Assembly: GCA_020846575.1 (NCBI GenBank)
Contig: JADLDQ010000211.1
Coordinates: 1 to 10,245 of the forward strand
From: Burkholderiales bacterium
Lineage (GTDB): Bacteria; Pseudomonadota; Gammaproteobacteria; Burkholderiales; SG8-39
Reading direction: 5' to 3'
DNA: 10,245 bases
Shown here: positions 6,829 to 10,245 of the stretch, one piece after another
How the letters are laid out: each line of letters starts with the position of its first letter
Position numbering within the stretch: position 1 is the first letter of the stretch
Translations under genes and position numbers: made by a program
The notes under the pieces: model-generated
Databases searched by the model: none
What the model was told of the DNA's origin: nothing
Seen by the model: the letters and a program-made list of their open reading frames with translations, nothing else

Positions 6829-7245
6829 TCAGGCAGCCGCAGGGGCCGCGGCGAAGGCCGCCGCCATCACCGCGGTGTTCTCGATGATGCGGCACTCGGC
6901 GATCCGCGCGTTCCTGAGCCGGTAGTAGTGCGCCCACTCCTGCCCGTACTGCCTGCCGGTGGGTTTCGCACGGCTGCGTTCGGCGCCCATCACGACCACG
7001 GCGTCGCCCTGGGCGATGAATTGCCTCGGTTCGAAGGACAGGATCTCCAGGGACTGCGCGAGGATCCTGAAGAAATCCTCGACCCCCTGCCTTCCGCGCC
7101 GGACCCCCGCGAAGGGAATCGCCGGCGGCCCGGGCATGATCCAGTGCACGTCCTCGTCCATCAGCGCGAGTATCGCCTCGATGTCGCCTCGGCCGACGGC
7201 GGCGTACATGGATTGAACGATCATGACATTGTCGGGCTGGGTCAT
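6829..7245 (-). CDS. NTF2/SnoaL-like fold protein
   Basis: A 138-residue protein whose start at 7245 is set by AAGGAG six bases upstream; an open extension to 7410 has neither. The N-terminal VQSMYAAVGRGDIEAILALMDEDVHW (10-35) is the classic SnoaL-like pair of helices leading into the first strand, followed by GVRRGRQGVEDFFRIL (47-62) and a beta-sheet half including EWAHYYRLRNARIAECRI (103-120). Members include ketosteroid-isomerase-like enzymes, polyketide cyclases and many uncharacterised proteins; I cannot assign a substrate. The Ala-rich tail is low in complexity. It is the first gene of a probable two-gene unit with the SRAP gene (6-bp gap). TATGAT on the minus strand at 7301-7306 could be a -10 box, without a recognisable -35. 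Confidence 0.85.
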   Translation of the reverse strand: MTQPDNVMIVQSMYAAVGRGDIEAILALMDEDVHWIMPGPPAIPFAGVRRGRQGVEDFFRILAQSLEILSFEPRQFIAQGDAVVVMGAERSRAKPTGRQYGQEWAHYYRLRNARIAECRIIENTAVMAAAFAAAPAAA

Positions 7246-7301
7246 CGGCGTCTCCTTGCGCTCGGTCGAGACCGGCGAGATGTTGTGAACAGGAGAGTCC
7301 A

Positions 7302-7565
7302 TCATACGTTGACGACGCAACCCGCCCTGGCAGCTCTGAGGCATGCGTCGCACGATCGCGCAGTGGCCCCATCGCGCGCATCGACCCCCATCGACCCCCA
7401 TCGCGCGCATCGGCCACCCCTACCCGGCTGCACGCGGAAATTCCGCACGTACGCAGCCGAAGGCTCGACCGCCTTCGCCAGCCGCTCGAGGCTTCGGCCA
7501 GCGGCGGACAGCCCGATCAGTTTCTGCCGCCATTCCGGCGCATAGGCGGGGCGACTACTGGGCAT
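7302..7565 (-). pseudogene. Truncated IS3-type transposase OrfA (helix-turn-helix part only)
   Basis: From the ATG at 7565 (GAGG seven bases upstream) the minus strand reads MPSSRPAYAPEWRQKLI and continues through GRSLERLAKAVEPSAAYVRNF, to about residue 46. This matches the pattern of IS3-family OrfA starts (PPYPPEFR ... ELAREFEPSAQxIRNW). Similarity then stops, and the frame runs through a low-complexity repeat to a TGA at 7302 (87 residues in all). The second half of OrfA and all of OrfB, with its DDE domain, are missing, so it cannot transpose. A chimeric small DNA-binding protein is formally possible because start and ribosome-binding site are intact, but decay is the simpler reading. Confidence 0.75.
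7367..7412. repeat. Short tandem repeat with CATCGACCCC units
   Basis: A 17-base sequence, CCCCATCGCGCGCATCG, occurs at 7367-7383 and again at 7396-7412. The span between is made of ACCCCCATCG-type units (7384-7393, 7394-7403). It abuts the truncated edge of the IS3 remnant and may mark slippage or a deletion scar. Confidence 0.7.
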
Positions 7566-7615
7566 CGTGAACCTCGGTCGATCCCAAATTGAAAAGTGTC
7601 CGCGAAAGCGGGTCA
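7428..7615 (-). mobile_element. IS3-family remnant with one terminal end
   Basis: The orfA fragment is preceded, 50 bases upstream, by a sequence starting TGACCCGCTTTCGCGGAC at 7615 on the minus strand. A TG start and the distance to orfA both fit the left terminal repeat of an IS3-family element. The inner boundary near 7428 is where recognisable transposase sequence ends. I found no matching right end in the window, so the other end was lost by deletion or lies elsewhere. Confidence 0.65.
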
Positions 7616-7625
7616 ACTCCAAGAG

Positions 7626-7631
7626 TAGAAT
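7626..7631 (+). promoter_or_regulatory. -10 box of the rnpB promoter
   Basis: TAGAAT ends nine bases before the expected first base of RNase P RNA (7641) and is followed by a GC-rich discriminator (ACGGCGCTC), as in promoters of stable RNAs. With a normal 16-18 base spacer the -35 hexamer would fall at about 7602-7609, inside the IS3 end, where the sequence (GCGAAAGC) is a poor match to TTGACA. Confidence 0.6.
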
Positions 7632-7640
7632 ACGGCGCTC

Positions 7641-8004
7641 GAAGCTGGCCGGACGGTCGCTGTGCGGCTCGACCGCATGGAGGAAAGTCCGGGCTCCGCA
7701 GAGCAGGGTGCCGGGTAACGCCCGGACGCTATAACCGGCGCGCACGCACCGGCCAAGGCGAGGAACAGGGCCACAGAGACGAGTCGCGCGGCGAGGGCAA
7801 CCGGACCGCGCGGGTGAAACGCGGCAACCTCCACCCGGAGCAACACCAAGTAGGCGGACGCCGGGCGGCGCGCGAGCGCCGCGCGATCAGGCTGCTCGCT
7901 CAGTCCGCGGGTAGGTGGCTCGAGCCGTGGGGTGACTCACGGCCCAGAGGAATGACCGTCACGGGAGGCGACTCCCGACAGAACCCGGCTTACAGGCCAG
8001 CTTC
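7641..8004 (+). ncRNA. rnpB: RNase P RNA, bacterial class A
   Basis: The catalytic RNA that removes 5' leaders from tRNA precursors with the RnpA protein. The conserved order is clear: GAAGCTGGCCGGACGGTCGC at the 5' end (P1/P2), GAGGAAAGTCCGGGCTCC (P4 5' strand), the GGGTGCCGGGTAACGCCCGG hairpin, ACAGAGACGAG, the CTCCACCCGGAGCAACACCAA block, GGGTAGGTGGCTCGAGCC, GAATGACCGTC, and CGACAGAACCCGGCTTACA (P4 3' strand) with GGCCAGCTTC closing P1. At about 364 bases it has normal class A length. No tRNA or protein gene shares its transcript upstream. Its 3' 46 bases are also coding sequence for the convergent waaF, an unusual arrangement. The 5' and 3' ends are inferred from P1 pairing (GAAGCTGGCC with GGCCAGCTTC). 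Confidence 0.98.
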
Positions 8005-9005
8005 GACTCGATCTCGGCGAGCACGCGCTGCGGCGCGAGCTCGTTCATGCAGCGGAAATGGCCCAATGGGCATTCGCGCCTGTAGCACGGGCTGCAGGCG
8101 AGTCCCTCCACCCTCAGGATACGCGCGGCCGCGGCGAGCGGCGGCGTGTGCTCGGGGCTCGAAGAGCCGTAGAGCGCGACCAGCGGCTTGTCCAGCGCCG
8201 CGGCCACGTGCATCAGGCCGGAGTCGTTGCTCACCACCGCTCGCGCGACCGACAGCAGATCCACGGCCGCGCCCAGATCGGTACGCCCGCACAGGTTCAG
8301 CGCGGCACCGCCGGAAAGCGAGGCGATGTCCCTGCCGAGCGCCTTGTCTTTCGCCGAACCGATCAGCCAGACCACATGGCCCTGCGCGCCGAGCCGCCGC
8401 GCCAGCTCGGCGAAGTGCCGCGCGGGCCAGCGCTTGGCGGGGCCGAACTCCGCGCCCGGGCAGAACGCGATCACCGATCGGCGCCGATCCAGGCCGAGGC
8501 GGCTGACGGTGATGATCAGGTTCGCCTGATCGACGATCAGCGTGCTGCGCGCCAGCGGCAGGATGAGCGGTGCGCCGGGACGCTCGGCGAGCTGAGCGTA
8601 GCGCTCGGCCATCAGGATTCGCTTCTTCTCGTCCAGCTTGTGGGTGATGTTGAGCAGGCCGTAGCGCGACTCCCCGACGTATCCCGCGCGCAGCGGGATG
8701 TCGGCGAAGAACGGCACCAGCGCCGACTTGAAGCTGTTGGGGAGCACGATCGCCTCGTCGTAGTGGCGCGCTCGCAGGCGCCGCCCGAGCCGCCAGCGCT
8801 GCGCGAGCTGCAGGCGGCCGTGCTCGAACGGCGTCTGGATCACCTCGGCAACCTCGGGCATGCGGGCGAGCAGCGGCGCGGTCCACGCCGGGGCGAGGGC
8901 GTCGATGACGACTCCGGGCAGCTTCTGTTGCAGGCGTGCGAGCAGCGGCTGGGCGAGCAGCGTGTCGCCCACCCAGCTGGGAGCGACGATCAGGATCTGA
9001 GGCAT
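7959..9005 (-). CDS. waaF: Lipopolysaccharide heptosyltransferase II
   Basis: A 348-residue GT9 glycosyltransferase that adds the second L-glycero-D-manno-heptose to the LPS inner core at the cytoplasmic face of the inner membrane. The start at 9005 gives MPQILIVAPSWVGDTLLAQP, the family N-terminus with the catalytic-type Asp (D14). Other hallmarks are LPNSFKSAL (88-96), FCPGAEFGPAKRWP (181-194), SNDSGLMHVAAAL (259-271), LYGSSSPEHTPPL (278-290) and the Cys cluster CSPCYRRECPLGHFRCM (304-320), typical of WaaF. RfaC-type heptosyltransferase I is less likely for that reason. The ordinary family end is near RVLAEIESKLA. The last dozen residues (ACKPGSVGSRLP) come from the strand opposite rnpB and look like read-through rather than domain sequence. 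No clear Shine-Dalgarno. Confidence 0.93.
   Translation of the reverse strand: MPQILIVAPSWVGDTLLAQPLLARLQQKLPGVVIDALAPAWTAPLLARMPEVAEVIQTPFEHGRLQLAQRWRLGRRLRARHYDEAIVLPNSFKSALVPFFADIPLRAGYVGESRYGLLNITHKLDEKKRILMAERYAQLAERPGAPLILPLARSTLIVDQANLIITVSRLGLDRRRSVIAFCPGAEFGPAKRWPARHFAELARRLGAQGHVVWLIGSAKDKALGRDIASLSGGAALNLCGRTDLGAAVDLLSVARAVVSNDSGLMHVAAALDKPLVALYGSSSPEHTPPLAAAARILRVEGLACSPCYRRECPLGHFRCMNELAPQRVLAEIESKLACKPGSVGSRLP
8019..8042 (+). terminator. Hairpin just after rnpB, inside waaF
   Basis: GAGC (8019-8022), CGCGC (8024-8028), loop TGCG, GCGCG (8033-8037) and GCTC (8039-8042) form a nine-pair stem with one A-A mismatch, 15 bases after the RNase P RNA 3' end. It is followed only by GTTC, not a T-run. 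It may act as a transcription pause or as a barrier to 3' exonucleases rather than as a strong intrinsic terminator. Confidence 0.35.
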
Positions 9006-9037
9006 GCGGTGGGCCCGAGGCGGATCCGGGACGCTAC

Positions 9038-9043
9038 AGTTTA
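9038..9043 (-). promoter_or_regulatory. Possible -10 box for waaF
   Basis: The minus strand reads TAAACT 33 bases before the waaF ATG, in the 169-bp gap to the zinc-finger gene. It matches four of six consensus bases and stands out in GC-rich surroundings. No -35 is recognisable, so waaF may equally be read from the ilvE transcript. Confidence 0.25.
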
Positions 9044-9174
9044 GGCACGATCGCGCGGCCGCGCCAAGCGATGATCGGCTCGGCGCGCCGCGTCGAACAA
9101 CAGGTGAAAGCGCGAAGGGCGCGGCGGAGTACGCAGGCCCCGGCGCCGGGCGCGGCGCGCCGCCTCGGACGGCG

Positions 9175-9369
9175 TCAGTGCGCGGCGCGCGCCGGTCCCT
9201 TGTATACGTACTTCGTACCGCAGTAGGGGCACAGCACCTCGCCGGTCCTGGCGGCATCGAGGAACACGCGCGGGTGCATGCGCCACAGCGGCGTCTCGGG
9301 CGTGGGACAGTGCAGCGGCAGGTCGCTCTCGCGCACCTCCACGGTGCGGGCCTTCTGTTCCGTGTTCAC
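9175..9369 (-). CDS. CHCC zinc-finger domain protein (zf-CHCC, NDUFS6-like)
   Basis: A 64-residue protein consisting almost only of the zf-CHCC domain: C21 (LHCPTPETPLW), H32 (RMHPRVFLD), then C47 and C50 in LCPYCGTKY. The domain is shared with the mitochondrial complex I subunit NDUFS6; the bacterial stand-alone form has no firm role that I can state, and a link to NADH dehydrogenase is only by analogy. The GTG start at 9369 overlaps the ilvE stop as GTGA, so the two genes are translationally coupled. The order ilvE - zf-CHCC - waaF is, to my knowledge, common in betaproteobacteria. No signal peptide or membrane helix. Confidence 0.9.
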   Translation of the reverse strand: MNTEQKARTVEVRESDLPLHCPTPETPLWRMHPRVFLDAARTGEVLCPYCGTKYVYKGPARAAH

Positions 9370-10245
9370 GCCTGCGCCTTCGCCTTGACGCTCCGGCCTT
9401 CGTATACCGGGGTGAGCCAGTCGCGGTGCCCGGCCGCCTTGCCGCGCACCACGTCGAAGAACGTCTGCTGGATCCGGGTGGTGATCGGGCCGCGGCGGCC
9501 TTCGCCGATCATCCGGCCGTCCAGCTCGCGGATCGGGGTGACCTCGGCCGCGGTGCCGGTGAAGAAGGCCTCGTCGGCGATGTACACGTCGTCGCGCGTC
9601 AGCCGCCGCGAGATCACCTCGTAGCCCAGCTCCCGGGCGATCTGGATCACCGAATCGCGGGTAATGCCCATCAGCGCCGAGGCGATCTCCGGTTCGTAGA
9701 GCTTGCCGCCCTTGACGATGAAGAGGTTCTCGCCGGCGCCCTCGGCGACGAAGCCGTCCACGTCCAGGAGCAGCGCCTCGTCGTAGCCGTGCTCGACCGC
9801 CTCGGCGTTGGCGAGGATCGAGTTGGCGTAGGTGGCGGCGAACTTGGCCCGCGCCATGGTGACGTTGACGTGGTGGCGTGCGAACGAGGCGGTCTTCACC
9901 CGGATGCCGAGCTCCAGCCCCTCGGCGCCCAGGTACGCGCCCCAGGGCCAGGCGGCGATCGCCACGTGCACCCGCGCGCCCTTGGGCGAGACGCCCATCT
10001 TCTCCGACCCGTAGAAGGCGATCGGCCGGATATAGCACTCCTCGAGCTGGTTGGCGCGCACCGTTTCCTGCTGCGCCTCCATGAGAGTCGCCCTGTCGTA
10101 GGGCAGCTGCATCATGTAGATCTTCCCCGAGTTGAACCAGCGCTCGGTGTGCTCGGCCAGCCTGAAGATGGCGGTTCCATCGACCGTCTTGTATGCGCGC
10201 ACGCCCTCGAATACCGACAGCCCGTAGTGCAGCGAATGGGTGAGG
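9366..10245 (-). CDS. ilvE: Branched-chain amino acid aminotransferase (5' end outside window)
   Basis: A fold-type IV PLP enzyme that interconverts Leu, Ile and Val with their 2-oxo acids using glutamate/2-oxoglutarate; cytoplasmic. The visible part is 292 residues. The frame runs past the Met at 10202 to the edge with THSLHYGLSVFEGVRAYK, the normal N-terminal region, so the true start lies outside (about 20 residues missing). The PLP lysine is the AAG at 9843-9845 in ARAKFAATYANSILA. Further hallmarks are YIRPIAFYG, EALLLDVDGF, EGAGENLF and EAFFTGTAAEVTPI. After the Lys many relatives have G/S-G-H/N-Y where this one has FAATY. It ends in a GTGA overlap with the zinc-finger gene. D-amino-acid aminotransferase and aminodeoxychorismate lyase are the relatives; length and the GVRAYK and AAEVTPI motifs favour IlvE. 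Confidence 0.95.
   Translation of the reverse strand, partial: LTHSLHYGLSVFEGVRAYKTVDGTAIFRLAEHTERWFNSGKIYMMQLPYDRATLMEAQQETVRANQLEECYIRPIAFYGSEKMGVSPKGARVHVAIAAWPWGAYLGAEGLELGIRVKTASFARHHVNVTMARAKFAATYANSILANAEAVEHGYDEALLLDVDGFVAEGAGENLFIVKGGKLYEPEIASALMGITRDSVIQIARELGYEVISRRLTRDDVYIADEAFFTGTAAEVTPIRELDGRMIGEGRRGPITTRIQQTFFDVVRGKAAGHRDWLTPVYEGRSVKAKAQA

Larger units (their letters stand above)
7246..7640. other. Gene-poor interval between the NTF2-like gene and rnpB
   Basis: About 395 bases with no intact gene. From left to right it holds the untranslated leader of the NTF2-like gene, a short CATCGACCCC-type tandem repeat (7367-7412), the IS3 orfA remnant and IS end (to 7615), and the rnpB core promoter (7616-7640). 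Confidence 0.7.

Noticed and set aside
7367..7412. CRISPR array
   Set aside because: The repeats are short, tandem and unspaced, with no uniform spacers and no cas genes.
7589..8506. Plus-strand open frame running through rnpB into waaF
   Set aside because: Most of it is RNase P RNA and antisense waaF sequence; the translation is low-complexity.

Overview
The window reads as chromosomal DNA of a GC-rich betaproteobacterium. This is inferred from the very high G+C in the coding regions, the gene orders (yraN / LppC-type activator divergent from rsmI; ilvE - CHCC zinc finger - waaF) and a Gram-negative lipopolysaccharide gene. Most of it is housekeeping. I found no phage, CRISPR, toxin-antitoxin or biosynthetic cluster and no clear candidate for a new defence or metabolic system.

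Layout. Positions 1-1337 (minus) hold a partial YraN-family gene and, overlapping it by one base, a periplasmic penicillin-binding-protein activator. Divergent from them, 1432-4255 (plus) carries rsmI, pyrC and a DUF3025 gene. Positions 4333-7245 (minus) carry smaller accessory genes: a VOC-domain protein, a small ribbon-helix-helix-like protein, a ZIP metal transporter, an SRAP/YedK DNA-repair protein and an NTF2/SnoaL-like protein. This block is bordered or interrupted by two probable mobile-element remnants: a 157-bp sequence with imperfect inverted ends next to the ZIP stop codon, and a truncated IS3-type orfA with one IS end. Positions 7641-8004 (plus) are the class A RNase P RNA gene rnpB. 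Positions 7959-10245 (minus) hold waaF, a CHCC zinc-finger protein and partial ilvE, the last two with overlapping stop and start codons.

How the parts relate. The activator serves cell-wall synthesis, rsmI the ribosome, pyrC pyrimidine synthesis, ilvE branched-chain amino acids and waaF the LPS inner core. They are neighbours rather than one pathway. The most interesting part is around rnpB. Its 3' end is also the 3' end of the convergent waaF coding sequence (46 bases shared), so the last WaaF residues are templated by the complement of conserved RNase P RNA sequence. Upstream, an IS3 end stops 25 bp before the RNA starts, so that only the -10 box lies outside the IS and any -35 element must lie in IS sequence.
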